In this document: positions 22,941 to 35,525 of the stretch, one piece after another | How the letters are laid out: each line of letters opens with the position of its first letter | Numbering within the stretch: position 1 is the stretch's first letter | From: Liolophura sinensis | Lineage: Eukaryota > Mollusca > Polyplacophora > Chitonida > Chitonidae | NCBI RefSeq assembly: GCF_032854445.1 | Contig: NC_088301.1 | Coordinates: 12,770,281-12,834,280, forward strand | Direction: 5' to 3' | DNA length: 64,000 nt | Notes under the pieces: generated by a model | What the model was told of the DNA's origin: nothing | Seen by the model: only the letters and a program-made list of their open reading frames with translations | Database searches by the model: none | Translations under genes and position numbers: made by a program

Positions 22941-24578
22941 GTGTTTATATCCAGGTATATTAAGCCAATACTTACATAAGGTTCTGAATTGCGGGGTCTT
23001 AATATACATGGTGCTAAACCAAGTGCAAACCTTTCTATGCAAACTGTGGTTCGAATGTAGTCTTAGTACTCTTATCGTTGTGGCGAATATGGTCGTAATT
23101 TTATGGCAGTACTGTAGATAAATCAACTAAATATAGGTTTTGAAAACATTTCCATGCCTGACACCAGGCTTCCGAAAAAAGCCTAGTTGATGCTTGTTCG
23201 TCTTGACCATGGTGGAGAGCAAAAGTGGGCGAGCAGTGTTCGACAAGTGTTAAATTGTCTTGGTCATGGGTATTCCTGGGTAAACCAGGGTGTCGGAAAT
23301 ATAAACGTATTTTTATCTGTATTAAAATAAAGACCCGTAGGTCACAACAACTATACAGTAGTATATGATGCGAAATATAGCGATAATACAAGACGTCTAT
23401 AGGACTGTGATCTATATGTACATGAACTCAACCTTTGCACATTTAGAAGGTAACTAGTGAGGGTGGATACTACTACAGGTCTTATGATCGATACAGACAG
23501 AGTCATGAATACCCCCCCCCCCTCCCCCCTACACACCAAGAGAGCACAGTATGTTCAGCAAATGTGGTCGAAATTCAGTTTCATGTTGTTATGCAGTGTT
23601 CCTCATGTGAAGATCAATGTCGAGGGTAAATTCTTGGGTAAAAGTCATTGTTCTGGTTTCCAGCTCTGATGGCCACAAAGCACTCTACTGTGACACAAAA
23701 CCTTGCCAGATATGTTCTTTTAGCTATGCACACTTGTTAACCAGTTCACAATCGACTTTAACGAAAACTCTGCACAGAATTCTTTACATATTGTTATTAA
23801 TACTCAAATACTATTCAGAAATAAACTTATAAAGTAGTATATTCAGTTAGTAAGCATCGTGTATGGAACATTTATTATCTGTTGCGTAAAATAAACACGC
23901 TGAAGTGTTTAGAATAGAAACATGACTGTTGCTCAAAGTGTGTTGAGTTTATGTTTAATATGTTTACAAATTAAACACGTTGTTGGCTAAACAAGTTTAA
24001 GTGTGATAAAATTAAACATTGGGCACGTTTATAATTTGTTGCAAAGAGATATTTTTCACACATTTCAATGGTAAAGATCTTTTTTCCGTGTAAATATGTT
24101 TGTTGTCCGTGTTATGGAAAAATATGTCACCATCTACACTCAGAGTGATCTGTCACTCCTGGCTGAAAGAGGCCTATTTAGCACTGGCGCCTTTTTCCTG
24201 GAAAGTGGTGCTCGGCTACAAAACAACACCTGCACAAATACACAAATCAGTCCATCTGCCTAATTGCGGAACTATTTTCTGATATACGAGTAATTCTCAA
24301 GTTTATTTTGGGGTTCAGTGTATTTGCAAAATACCGAGGATGAATGCTTATTTTATGGATCCATTTGTCACACTTAATCATTTTGTGCACAATCAAGAAT
24401 TGTTTGCCACTTACAAAGTAATTTCTATGCACAGCAATATATCTGTAGTCTTAGGAGAGATTTGGGAAGTATCCCAGGAACCTGGTGTGAGTGATGTCGT
24501 TTAGACACTCGATAGTCAAGTCCATCACTTGTGTTACAGAATTTACATTTATTTTGAATTGCAAAAATGCCCACATTA

Positions 24579-24770
24579 TCTATAGAAGCATTAGGATATA
24601 CTTGCGGCTGACAAAAATCTCGCATTATGGTTGACATCAACATCCAAGCCCAACATGTATGTTGCCGATTCTCCATCATGTTTTGATTTGACATAATACC
24701 CAATTATTTTGGAAGCATTAAGATGTACTTGTGACTGACCAAACTCTCTCATTTTAAATCTTGACATCTT
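24579..24770 (+). repeat. Two diverged copies of a ~65-bp segment, spaced ~128 bp
   Basis: GAAGCATTAGGATATACTTG with GGCTGACAAAAATCTC recurs as GAAGCATTAAGATGTACTTG with GACTGACCAAACTCTC, each ending in TTGACATC. Confidence 0.75.
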
Positions 24771-26352
24771 TGTTGAAACATGGAATGGACTTATTATAAC
24801 AAGCATTTGTCAGTTTGTTCAGTTTATCCAGGATAGCGTCAAGTTCAGTGACCACATGTTGTAATTAACACCTGTAAGGTTCACTCTTAGAAGAGAACAA
24901 AACACCATAAATACACTGTAAATGAATAACATAAGGCGTTTATCATGTATGCGTGGAAAGTGTAAATACATCAAATGAAACTACTCAACACAAATCTCTT
25001 TTTCATGTTGAAAAGAGATGTACCCTTAAATGTAGCAACGAACTAAATGCATCAGAAACTTTATTGCATACACGTTTGGTACATGTATAATGTAGATGTA
25101 AATTTATCTATTTATAGATTTTCAAATTTTTGCTGAAATTATTTTTATTTCTAGTTTTTGACATGCAATTATACCTATATTTCATGTGTTTTGGGCTATT
25201 GGCATTGGTTCTAATCCGTCTGTCCATGATTCGGTTACGGCATGAATTCATAGGTTTTTTATTACAACGTAAAACGTTAATCAGTTAAAACAAACACAAG
25301 ATAAGTAACAGACAGAACACTGGCTCAGATCACATGTGATCACACTTTTTTTACCCGCTCGTTTGCCTGTAAAAAGGATTGTCATAATTTTTAGTACATG
25401 TCACAGACGTGTATAGAATAGATTGCTTCGTTTGCTTTAAGATAGGTATTGCATTTTCAGAATGATCTAATGCTCTTTATCTGGGCAAAGAAAACACTAA
25501 ATAAAACATTTATCAGATGAAAGACCTTTAAATACTGTCCAAGAAAACAGGTTGATTTACTTCTTAGAATTTTTATAACCAACTAACATGCACTTAAAAT
25601 ATATGATGTTATGGAGATCTACTGGGGCTGAGAGGGTGCCAGTGATATTTCTGGCTTTAAATTGTTCGTTTCAAGGTTCACTTGTTGAGTGCATTTATAA
25701 CTCTCAATGAATATCCATTTGAAGGATAAAATATAGCAATCTATGTGGGTAAATTGGCAAAAAGCTGAAGTCATAAACGACAAGTACGAATCAGATAGAA
25801 CGCAGTGAGAACCGTTTCATAAGCATAAAGTGTATGCCCTCGACTTTAGCTAGAATCCCCAAACCAACCGACACCTGTCGTATGGCGTCAGAATACCTAC
25901 ATTCTTGATAACCAGATTTCACACCTAATTAGAACGCAGTTTCACGGCCAGTGTCTATACATGGCGTGATTCATACGCCTCGACATTGAAAGTCTCTGTG
26001 CCCTGGCCAGTTGATTTACCATCAACTCTCATCAATATACAGAATTTAAAGTTCTATGCATTCTGCCCGGGTGCGAATTAACGGAGATATCAATGTTATT
26101 TCCAATGCGGTCAGGCGCTGCCACCGACTTCAAATCGCCTGTAGATACGATGGCGATTCCTGATTCAAGCCACCGTCAACTTTTGGGGCTATACCAGCGA
26201 CTTAGAATTGTCATTTTGTTTTACCTCTTACTAGGTTAAATCACTTCGGAAAAATGTTTTTTTTTGTTGTTGAAATAAACCTTTTTTAGAAATCTTGAGC
26301 ATTAGGGAAACATGCTTTACTCAGGTGCTTACTTATCCTTTAAATTATCGCT

Positions 26353-26642
26353 CTTGTCATAAAGTCGGTGTGACCCCAAAACCCTGTCTTGTCATAAAGT
26401 CGGTGTGACAAGCAGTCCTGTCTTGTGATAAAGTCTGTGTGACAAGCAGACCTGTCTTGGTATAAAGTCGGGGTGACAAGAAACCCTGACTTGTGATAAA
26501 GTCGGCGTGACAAAAAACCCTGTCTTGTCATAAAGTGAGCGTGAAAAGCAACCCTGTCTTGTTATAAAGTCGGCGTGACAAGCAACCCTGTCTTGTGATA
26601 AAGTCGGTGTGACAAGCAACCTTGTCTTGTCATAAAGTCGGC
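26353..26642. repeat. 34-bp hairpin minisatellite
   Basis: About nine units of 33-35 bp, each with CTTGTCATAAAGTCGGTGTG and ACAAGCAACCCTGT variants. CTTGTCA and TGACAAG are perfect 7-bp inverted arms inside a unit, so each can form a stem-loop. Overlapping open frames on the minus strand follow from the repeat and are not genes. Confidence 0.95.
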
Positions 26643-27830
26643 GGCTAATAAGGCTCTTATTCTGTTCGTGTCGATGCGCCGGTTACTTTTGTGTCATTTG
26701 TGACTTTTGGTCTCTACTATTCACCAATAGCAGGATCATATAAAGGCAGACTCACCCCAGGACTGAGCTAAACCATGCTTGTTTGTTGTTTTTGTTTTGT
26801 TTTGTTTTTTCTTGTTTATTTTGACTCATAGTTTTTACAGGTTATTACTTCCAATATTACAAACGTATTTCACAGAAAGGACACCAGTCTTAGTCTTTTT
26901 TCTTATTTTTTTTCATAAATTACACAACCACTGCTACCACAAACCGTCTTTAGAATGTTCATTACGTATACTGCTGTAGTGTCGCATGTCCAGCAAACAC
27001 GTGGCGAGTTAATCGACCTTGCAGTTGTCGTAATATTGCATAGGTCTAACATACTTCCTACGTAACGCTGGAAATTATGCAATAATATAACTAAGTAATA
27101 ACCAGTGCCTAAGTCAGCTACACGTGCGATCAGTAATAGGTTGTTTTCTTCTGAATGGCACATTATCAGCAGTTACTACAGAACACGATGTGATTTTACT
27201 TTAGTTTGATCCTCTTTCCAGAGTACATTAGTCATTTTCTGTTTTATTCTGCCAAGCGGAGCAAGCTAATGAAAGTCGTTACACCCAGACGAATTTAGAG
27301 CAATTATCTGAGGATGGGCTTTTGACCTCACACCAGCTGCGCATCGTTGTAGTATGCATCGATTTCTGATAATAGTAATGGTTGCGCAAGAGCCATGTCA
27401 CATAACATCTCAATAAGAGATGGAGGCTCAGGCGGGTTATCCAGCCACGTGCTTTATGTTCACGCGACCTTGCTGCAAATAATGCCATGAGCAATCTTGT
27501 GACATTTATTGGATTTGTAAGAATTTATTTTGTAAGAAAAATAGAAATGATTAAATGATATTTAACCTTTTGTAGATCTTATGCCAATATTGGTAATTTG
27601 GTAGATTTTGTAGCATATTTAAATTCATCAGCAGGCTGCTGCTAGACCTTCCCCGAATAATGGTCCAAACTATGACTACATTATTATATCTGGCTCGTTA
27701 TATGTTACTTATTCTTTGATATGATACTCTGAAAATGGTTAATCGGTCATACACATGATCATTTACAACAAGTACCTTATATTGGAGCACGACTGAGTGT
27801 TGGGTCTAAGCTGACTGAAGTATTTTATTT
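26643..27830. other. Intergenic, no gene recognised
   Basis: Contains T-rich stretches near 26785-26920 and a weak SINE-like scrap (CTGCTAGACCTTCCC) near 27640. No recognisable gene. Confidence 0.45.
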
Positions 27831-28078
27831 TGTATTCCTGCATAAACCAGGATTCTGCTAGTGAGCTCGGCATCCCGGAGGTTTGGTCGCTTATCATTGT
27901 CTCATTGTTTGAGATTATATATTAAATGCGATAACAACATCGCATATGGAATACTTCTAGACCAGTTACTTATAATAAATTGCAGGCAACATCACTGCCT
28001 AGCTTTTTACATAATTCTGTTTAAACCCTTATGCTAGACAAAGTGTGTGTCTTTTTTAACCATTTATATCAATATAAC
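27831..28078 (+). mobile_element. 248-bp repeat element, copy 1
   Basis: Nearly identical to 31332-31578. Starts TGTATTCCTGCATAAAC, contains TGAGCTCGGCATCCCGGAGG and TATGGAATACTTCTAGACC, and ends CATTTATATCAATATAA. Only a handful of mismatches over the length, so a recent duplication or insertion. Class unknown. Confidence 0.85.
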
Positions 28079-28363
28079 CCGAAGGTAAAATAACAAGATT
28101 CTGCCTAGCTTTTTACATAATTCTGTTTAAACCCTTATGCTAGGCAAATAGTGTGTCTTTTTTAACCATTTATATTAATATAACCCGAAGGTAAAGTAAA
28201 GCTTCTGCCTAGCTTTTTACATAATTCTGTTTAAACCCTTATGCTAGACAAATAGTGTGTCTTTTTTAACCATTTATATCAATATAACCCATGCTAGACA
28301 AACTGTGTGTCTTTTTTAACCATTTATATCAATATAACCCGAAGGTAAAATAACAAGATTCTG
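27995..28363 (+). repeat. ~105-bp tandem array grown from the end of the element
   Basis: Units begin at 27995, 28101 and 28205 (CTGCCTAGCTTTTTACATAA), with a partial fourth from about 28290. Each ends TATAACCCGAAGGTAAA. The first unit is the 3' part of the 248-bp element, so the array arose by amplifying the element's end. The second element copy at 31.3 kb has one unit only. Confidence 0.9.
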
Positions 28364-28379
28364 GAAAGCATCGGGTAAT

Positions 28380-28450
28380 ATGTATGACTATGTGCCCACT
28401 ACCACACTGTGGTCGCTGCTGTGGTTGTAATCTCTGTGCTGTACGTCTTT
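28380..28450 (-). repeat. R1-like end fragment
   Basis: CACACTGTGGTCGCTGCTGT and CTGTGCTGTACGTCTTT resemble the terminal part of R1. Confidence 0.5.
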
Positions 28451-28518
28451 ACCATTAGTTTTTAGAAACCCTCTAATTAAATCATTTTTGTAGAAGGAAT
28501 GTAAGACTTTAATTCTTA

Positions 28519-28623
<105 letters not shown>

Positions 28624-29069
28624 AAATATGATCTCGTGTCAGTTTGCCTGCTTTAGGGTTAAATTCTGTTCTTGTAAATTCTTAACTACTAACCTTACGT
28701 TCTCTAATACCATGTTTCAAGTTAGTTACAATATAAAAGACGTCACCTGTCTAGAATTATTCAAATGGGCACATTTTAATATATAAACTTATCACGAAGA
28801 CTAGGATCGAAGTTAAGAACCATCTTAACCATCTTAAGAACAGAGAGTCACCTTTCACACAAAGTAGTTTTGCACGGTTTTTTCATGTGGAATATAAGGT
28901 GGTGCGCTCATCGTAGAGAAGGGAGGCAACAAGGGCCAAAAACATGTTTTAAATTGCCATAGTTGCCCCCCTTGCTTTTAACACCCACTTCAGACATCTC
29001 AAGATGCGGTTCCATGTTTCCAACATGGAAGGTATTTCTGTTTGGTATGTGATTATCTCCATTGTCTGC

Positions 29070-29740
29070 AAGAAAAACATCTGATGATGAGGTTCCAACA
29101 TGTAATGAACTTGTCTTCACATAAAACTTGTGATTATGGTGTATCAATATGTAATTCCTTGTCTTCAAGGAAAACATCTGATCATTTGTTCACAACATGT
29201 AATGTGCTTGTCTGCACACAAAACATTTTGATCATGTGGAAAACATCTCATGATGTGTTCTCAACATATAATGTGCTTGTATACACACAAAGAATCTGAT
29301 CATGTGTTCACAATATGTAATCTGCTTGTATACACAAAAACATCTGATCATGCGTTCACAGCACGCAATATGCTTGTCTACACACAAAACGTCTGAGCAT
29401 GTGTTCACTGCATGTAATGTGGTTGTCTGCACACAAAACATCTCACCATGTGTTCACAACATGTAATATGCTTGTCTACACACAAAACATCTGATCATGT
29501 GTTCACAATATGTAATCTGCTTGTATACACACAAAACATCTCATCATGTGTTCACAACATGTAATGTGCTTGTATACACACAAAACATCTCACCATGTGT
29601 TCACAACATGTAATGTGCTTGTATACACACAAAACATCTCATCATATGTTCACAACATGTAATGTGCTTGTTTGCAGAGAAAACGTTGGATTATGTGTTT
29701 CCACCATGGAATGTAGTGTCTGCTTGTCTGCACACAGGAC
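29070..29740. repeat. 49-bp minisatellite, about 13 units
   Basis: Consensus pieces AAAACATCTCATCATGTGTT, CACAACATGTAATGTGCTTG and TATACACAC. The period is exactly 49 bp in the best part (starts at 29533, 29582, 29631). Edge units are diverged, the usual pattern for tandem arrays. Short ORFs inside are by-products. Confidence 0.95.
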
Positions 29741-29789
29741 GTCATATATTCCTTTTTGCACAGAGTCAGGACGTTTGAATTCCCGACAT

Positions 29790-29925
29790 GGACTACGTAC
29801 ATATTTACGGAGAAGACAGTGTATTTCACGTATTTACATTTTCGGAGAAGCCGGTGTGTAATACATATTTTTATTTACGAAGAAAACGATGTGTATGTCG
29901 TATTTTTTTTAAAGTATTTACATGT
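29790..29925. repeat. Degenerate ~45-bp repeat
   Basis: Three related segments: ATATTTACGGAGAAGACAGT, ACATTTTCGGAGAAGCCGGT and TTATTTACGAAGAAAACGAT, each followed by GTGTAT- or GTAATAC-like sequence. Confidence 0.7.
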
Positions 29926-29929
29926 AAAA

Positions 29930-30030
29930 TCAGAGCAGAGACGACAGTGTGATAGTTGACAAAGTGTCACACCTGATTGGTGAAATCCAGTCTCTCGTTT
30001 AATTACGTCAGTTAGGGTTTTATTCGGGTG
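29930..30030 (+). repeat. Dispersed repeat R1, partial
   Basis: GTAAAATCAGAGCAGAGACG, GTGTGATAGTTGACAAA and GTCAGTTAGGGTTTTATTC follow the R1 order. Confidence 0.65.
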
Positions 30031-30831
30031 AGTTATGACGTGCATCACGCAAACCGAAGAACAGTTGTTTTATGTATACATGGTAAGGGTTCTGAATCGA
30101 GTAGCACGAGTATGAACTCAAACATCTTAGTACATATGTGCGGGCAGATGTTCTGGTTTATCCAGATAGTTCATCAAAGTATGATCATTACATAATTTGT
30201 CCCTCCGCAATGCGCAGGCACAAGGTTAAGGCGACCTACCGCTGTTCTATAATTTCAGCAACAGTCGCGTTATACTTGTAAGTGTTATGTAACATGAACT
30301 GACATTGCGAAAGTCTTGTATAACTGTTTGAAAAGAGATTCAATGGAGGTGTTTCGAGTTGGAAATCTTTTGTCGTCAAAGGTAAAAACAGTTCTATTGT
30401 GTCCTGTGACTGGTGAAAAATGTTAGGCAACCTTTGACTAAACTGGCTGACTGATCACCTCTCTCACCTTTTTCCAGAGGCACAAATGACACCACTTTTC
30501 GTTAGATCACAAACCTTCAGTTTCTCAATTTTCTCTGTAATTAGTTCACCCAAATTATTTGATGACACTTTTTGAAACGCCCGTGTTATAGTGAAGGTGA
30601 TCAAAAATATTTCTCTAACGTTTTTGACAGGTCACATAATACAGTTGGGCTTTTTCTATCTTCTGTGATAAAGGAGTTTGAACTTGAAACTCCCCGATTA
30701 AAATAGCATGTATTTCTTCGATTTCTTCCTTTAAAATTGGTTATGAGACTGGCTGGGGAACTTTTTAGCTGACGTGTAGAGCAACTTTTCACTAAGTCTG
30801 TAATCTGTTGGTCCATCTTTGGCCGCAAATA

Positions 30832-30978
30832 TTTATTTATTTATTTGATTGGTGTTTTACGCCGTACTCAAGAATATTTCACTCATACGACGACGGCCAG
30901 CATTAAGGTGAGTGGAAACCGGGCAGAGTCCGGGGGAAACCCACGACCATCCGCAGGTTGCTGACAGACCTTCCCAAG
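30832..30978 (-). mobile_element. 5'-truncated SINE with perfect target-site duplication
   Basis: Tail, conserved domain and core present; tRNA-like head absent. Flanked by perfect 12-bp direct repeats TGGCCGCAAATA (30820-30831 and 30979-30990). The truncation therefore happened during insertion and not by later deletion. Confidence 0.95.
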
Positions 30979-31331
30979 TGGCCGCAAATAAAGATCGCGC
31001 AGGCGTGTTTTCGTCTAAACTATACCTGGGAGATTTTCATAAGTCAAATTAATGTGTCGTAAGCGCGTCAGGCACTACAACACGTGTACCACAAAACACA
31101 ATATCATCGTGCACTGCTAGTTCCAAGTAAATTGCTAAATATGGCTGTACGTTCAAAGGCAATTGTTTCTTTTAATCAGGCAATCCAGAGGTAATGTATG
31201 CTTTGAGGGTTATAAGGCCCTCATCTGGGTAATAATACAGGTAAGGTCACAGCTGTCGGGATGACGTTCGAGTTGGAGAAGCTGATTTCAAATCTTACCC
31301 TGAAATATGGGTCGGGGTTTGCATTTGCATT

Positions 31332-31578
31332 TGTATTCCTGCATAAACAAGGATTCTGCTAGTGAGCTCGGCATCCCGGAGGTTTGGTCGCTTATCATTG
31401 TCTCATTGTTTGAGATTATATATTAAATGCGATGACAACACCGCATATGGAATACTTCTAGACCAGTTACTTATAATAAATTACAGGTAACATCACTGCC
31501 TAGTTTTTTACATAATTCTGTTTAAACCCTTATGCTAGACAAAGTTTATGTCTTTTTTAACCATTTATATCAATATAA
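31332..31578 (+). mobile_element. 248-bp repeat element, copy 2
   Basis: Collinear with 27831-28078 from TGTATTCCTGCATAAAC to ATCAATATAA. It lacks the tandem expansion and is followed by unrelated sequence, which defines the element's right end. Confidence 0.85.
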
Positions 31579-31991
31579 TATAGCTGATCAATCACGAGTA
31601 CCTTAGAGCTTCCAAAAGAAGAATTATTTCCTTAAGATCTCTGTAAATCAAAAAAAGAGAGTAAATTTGCACATAACTTTCTACATGTTGCAGATAAGAA
31701 ACCTTAATTTTTGGAGGTATAATTTATTTTTTTCATTTTTAACCAAAGCATTCCTGTTGTACACTGTCAAAATTTTACGGTCAGCTTGACCCAATTTTTC
31801 AGGGTCGCAGGCAAACTGACCTTGAAATATAGGATGGGAAAATAAGGGTCGAATTTTTTGACGCTAACAACAAGGGCCATTGTTCTAAACAAGACAGATT
31901 TTTAGGGTTGAAAACGCTGATCCTATATATTTGGAACCCTCACTTTTAGGGTTGCCAGTTTTTCCATTTCACTCTAAAATTTACATCAGTA
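31579..31991. other. Intergenic, no gene recognised
   Basis: Low-complexity A/T stretches plus repeated AGGGTTG/AGGGTCG motifs (31800-31960). No gene. Confidence 0.4.
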
Positions 31992-32214
31992 GATCAGAGA
32001 CCCCGATAGCACGGTTGGTAGAACGTCCGCTTCGGAAGAGGTAGATTAGCGGTATGAGTGGTAACAGACATTAATCTGGGCACAAGTTATGGTTCTCGAA
32101 ACAGTGCTTGTGTTGGGTGTTTTATAGGTGGAAGAAGCCGAAGTGTCCGGAGTAAACCATCCACAACATTAGACTCTCCTGGAAAAGAATTCCCTCGCTT
32201 CCAACTTGAATTAA
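31992..32214 (+). mobile_element. Second tRNA-derived SINE family, degenerate
   Basis: CACGGTTGGTAGAACGTCCG followed by CTTCGGAAGAGGTAGA resembles a tRNA-derived A-box region, with a decayed B-box position (GCGGTATGAGTGG). It differs from the main SINE. The right boundary is uncertain. Confidence 0.5.
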
Positions 32215-32372
32215 GGTCGGATTCGACGTGAGATAACTGATGCACGTTTTTTACTTGCAAACATTACGACACGTATGTTGCAATAAATTAAATGCTGGAT
32301 TGGACGTGAGAAGATGGATGCACGGTTTTTATCGCAAACTTTACGAAACATATGTTACAATAAATTAGATGA
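32215..32372 (+). repeat. Tandem duplication, unit ~78 bp
   Basis: TGACGTGAGA-type start, GATGCACG, TTTAC/TATCGCAAAC, ACGACACGTATGTT/ACGAAACATATGTT and CAATAAATTA occur twice in the same order. Confidence 0.85.
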
Positions 32373-34104
32373 GTACATTTCAATAAGATCAGTTCTTAAA
32401 TTCACTAAAAAATAAAGAGAAGTAGCCCAACAGCTACGTAAGCTATTAATAATTGGATATTTGTGTAAGCGACATAGCTGATGCGCTGATATAATTTTAA
32501 ACGCCAACGGGTTTTGTATTCAAAGTTGTGATACCCCAGTCTTTGTCGCTCCTACACGCTTTATACACTTACAAGTCTATCTGAATATCATGGTCTCTCA
32601 TGTAAGCAGGTATATAGCGCACGGTCTGGTTGCTTCGCAGTTAAAAAGTTTGTCTTTTGAACAAATACTACAACAATAATTGGATTCTGATAAGCTATTC
32701 ACTGTCAACGAATAAATCACTATGGCTTAACGCCACATTGGCAATATTTCAGGCATATGGTGGCGACTTATTAATTGTGCGTATTTACAGGGAGTGTTTG
32801 AGTTAACAAGAACATTTAATTTATAGAACGCAGTTAAAGTGGCTACAAGATTCCAATGATGTCTCCTATTTGAAACTTTGTACATGAACGTGTTGTATTT
32901 AAACGTATTTTAACATCACCATCAAAAGACGACCCACCTGACGCCATGTCACACGAGAAAACACGAGACTTTAAAAAGTTACTATATGGATTTGCGTGTA
33001 GACATATACCGTCTCACGAAAGCTGTTACATGATCAGTATTGCACAGGCTTACGTAAGTCAGTGAAGCACAAACCAGACTTCATTTAGATAACGGATCCA
33101 GAGTAAAGCATACCGGCGTGCAGATAGATCGGCCAGTTTACACTTGATGCTTGAGACTGTCAAGGTAAGTAGTAAAGTTTTAATGCACACTGGAATGAAC
33201 AGCCCTTCAGAGCTTACACGTTGACTTTCACCGGATAATGTAATTCGGGGCACCGGCAACAGTACATCTGCGCTACTTAAAGTGTTTTGCTGTAAATCCG
33301 GTACTCAAATATATCAAATGTCCGACATGTACCTGCACATATGCACGTATTTCTTCATCCCATGTACACTTTGTAATATGTTCTACTAGGGTCGTTCAAG
33401 TACATAGATGCGCACTTCATCAGTTTACTGTCAAACTATAATTTTCCACAGCCTACAGTTCATATACCTATCAGATTTACGCGTATCCCTCCCCGCGTGA
33501 GCCTTGCATGCATTAAATATTTCAGAGGTAACATAAAGGTAATATAAAGGTTTGCTGTTTGTGCGTTAAGATGCCTAAGGTAAAACTGCACTGTGTGCTA
33601 CACAATTGTATTAGAATATAGGCCTACTTTGTCTTAGATTTATCTGATGCTACGATCAGGAGAGATAAACACATTGATCGGTCTTCAAATATTTTAAGCT
33701 CTAATATAATCATTCATAAATTTTATGCTCACGAGTGGATCGCTCGTTTTTTAAACGGAGGTAAAAATGGTCGTTTATTTTGTTACAAAATGTTCACATA
33801 TTTTTAGCCTTTGTCATATAGCATGCCCTGTTTGCCATAGCATGTCATACGGAACCAGGTTCCTGCCACTGATAAATGCAAGGCCAGTAAGTGTTGTAGA
33901 TGCCTGTAACACCACATTTTGCAATAAATACACGACTGGTGTAATACCCGCAGTGTATTGTAATATAAGAAATTGACGTGTTATGTAATACCATTGGGTA
34001 ACGTAATAAAAAATGCAGTGAAACTATATATAACCCGAAAGGCGACTACTGAGTTTTCAGTCAGGTTAGACGGGTTGTAGTCTTTTTTTAGTTGTGTCCG
34101 GCTG
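32373..34104. other. Intergenic, no gene recognised
   Basis: Short unrecognised ORFs. TTACGTAA near 33052 and TTATGTAA near 33981 are motif matches without a neighbouring gene start. Confidence 0.45.
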
Positions 34105-34355
34105 ACTACCAAGGCGAGATGGTTAGCGTGTCACCAATGCCGTCGCTGTGAGGTCAAGTCCAGCTCATGTTGGCTTTCTCTTCAGTCGTACGAAAGAAAG
34201 TCTGCCAGCTACCGGCGAATGATCGTTTGTTTCTTCCAGGCTCTGCCCGGTTTCCTCCCACCATAATGCTGGCAGATGGTATAAGTGAAATATTCTTGAT
34301 TACGCCGTGAAACACCAATCACGTCAAATAAATAAATAAATAAATAAATAAATAG
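34105..34355 (+). mobile_element. SINE, + orientation, near full length
   Basis: tRNA-like head (GAGATGGTTAGCGTG, GAGGTCAAGTCC), core (CAGCTCATGTTGGCTTTC), CTCTGCCCGGTTTCCTCCCA, TAAGTGAAATATTCTTGA and an (AAAT)n tail at 34325-34352. This is the best copy for reading the element 5' to 3'. Confidence 0.92.
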
Positions 34356-34780
34356 CCGAGAGCTCTGTCGGTGATGTAGATTAAGCATAGTGATTAGTGA
34401 TGTAAACAGAGCCGTATGTTTCTATATCCGAAAGGAGTTTTCCGAAGGGTTAAAGTTTCAATCGAGCTGGGAAAAAGTTCCATTTCCCAGTCGAAATAAT
34501 AAAAAGTGCCAGACAGATCCTCTTTACCCTTGTGTAAGCATAAAACAATGTATATACCTGTTACATAATGCATAGTATTACATAACAAATAATGTTTTAT
34601 TCCAGTAGCCTTGTGAAAAACAATAATTACATAACACGGACATTTTTTATTACGTAAGGTCGAAGACTTGCATAGGCTGCCTTTGTATCAGATGTCACGA
34701 TAATTTGATAATGATGCTTCAGGCGAAGGTGCATCTGTCAGACCTGTTTAAGTTCTGTTCTCATTTTATATTGTAAGACT

Positions 34781-35033
34781 GTATTTATTTATTTGATTGC
34801 ATGGTGTTTAACGCCGTCCCTTTTTCACTTATACTACGGCGGCCAGCATTATGGTGGGAGGAAACCGGGGAGAGCCCGAAGGAAACACACGACTATCCGC
34901 AGGATGCTACAAGACGTACGTCCGGAGAGGAAGCCAGCATGAGCTTGACTTGAACTCATGGCGACCGCATGGGTGAGAGGCTCCTGGGTTATCACGCTGC
35001 GCTAGCGCGCTAACCAACTGAGCCACGGGGCCC
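34781..35033 (-). mobile_element. Full-length SINE with target-site duplication
   Basis: Complete from TTTATTTATTTGATTG to the A-box (GTGGCTCAGTTGGTTAGCGC on the minus strand). Direct repeats GTAAGACT flank it at 34773-34780 and 35034-35041. With one mismatch the repeat extends to about 12 bp. Confidence 0.93.
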
Positions 35034-35472
35034 GTAAGACTATATAACCTAGTGTTATAGTGCATGTACCATTATGTACTTATGATATAAAAAGAGGTGA
35101 GAACTTGCACAGATTTGACGGATGTACATTATATACCGTAAATATACTTCATACCACGGTGGCCAGTTATAAACTACCACCAGATGCGGATATCTAATTA
35201 TTGATATACAGCTCGAGGAAATGTATCAGTCAACAGGAAACAGCTCAGTATTGAACCACACCGCAATCATGCAGTCAGATTCTTAAATGCGACACTTATC
35301 TGATCCCTGACTTTAAGAAAGATAAATACTCTACATGTAATACAGATACGACCATGTTTGCCGGGTGGTGGCAGACAGAGCAATAAGATACAGTAAAGAT
35401 TTGGAGGTCAAAGATACATTTTAACATAAATTCCGCGATGATATCACTTAGCCCATTCTAACCATATTTTGT

Positions 35473-35525
35473 TTATATTTATTTATTTACTCATTGTTTG
35501 ACGCCAGAGTCCATTCTCTTATATA
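35473..35525 (-). mobile_element. SINE tail fragment
   Basis: TATTTATTTACTCATTGTTT and GACGCCAGAGTCC. Confidence 0.5.

Larger units (their letters stand above)
21400..26339. other. Intergenic, repeats only
   Basis: Holds an R1 copy (21775-21915), a 14-bp perfect inverted repeat (22895-22940) with related AAATTAAACACG motifs near 23970, a C-run (23511-23528) and a two-copy repeat (24579-24770). No ORF resembles a known protein. Confidence 0.5.

Noticed and set aside
26340-26619. Repetitive proteins on the minus strand
   Set aside because: Open frames arise from the 34-bp array. Overlapping frames give similar repeats and no start context or homology is seen.
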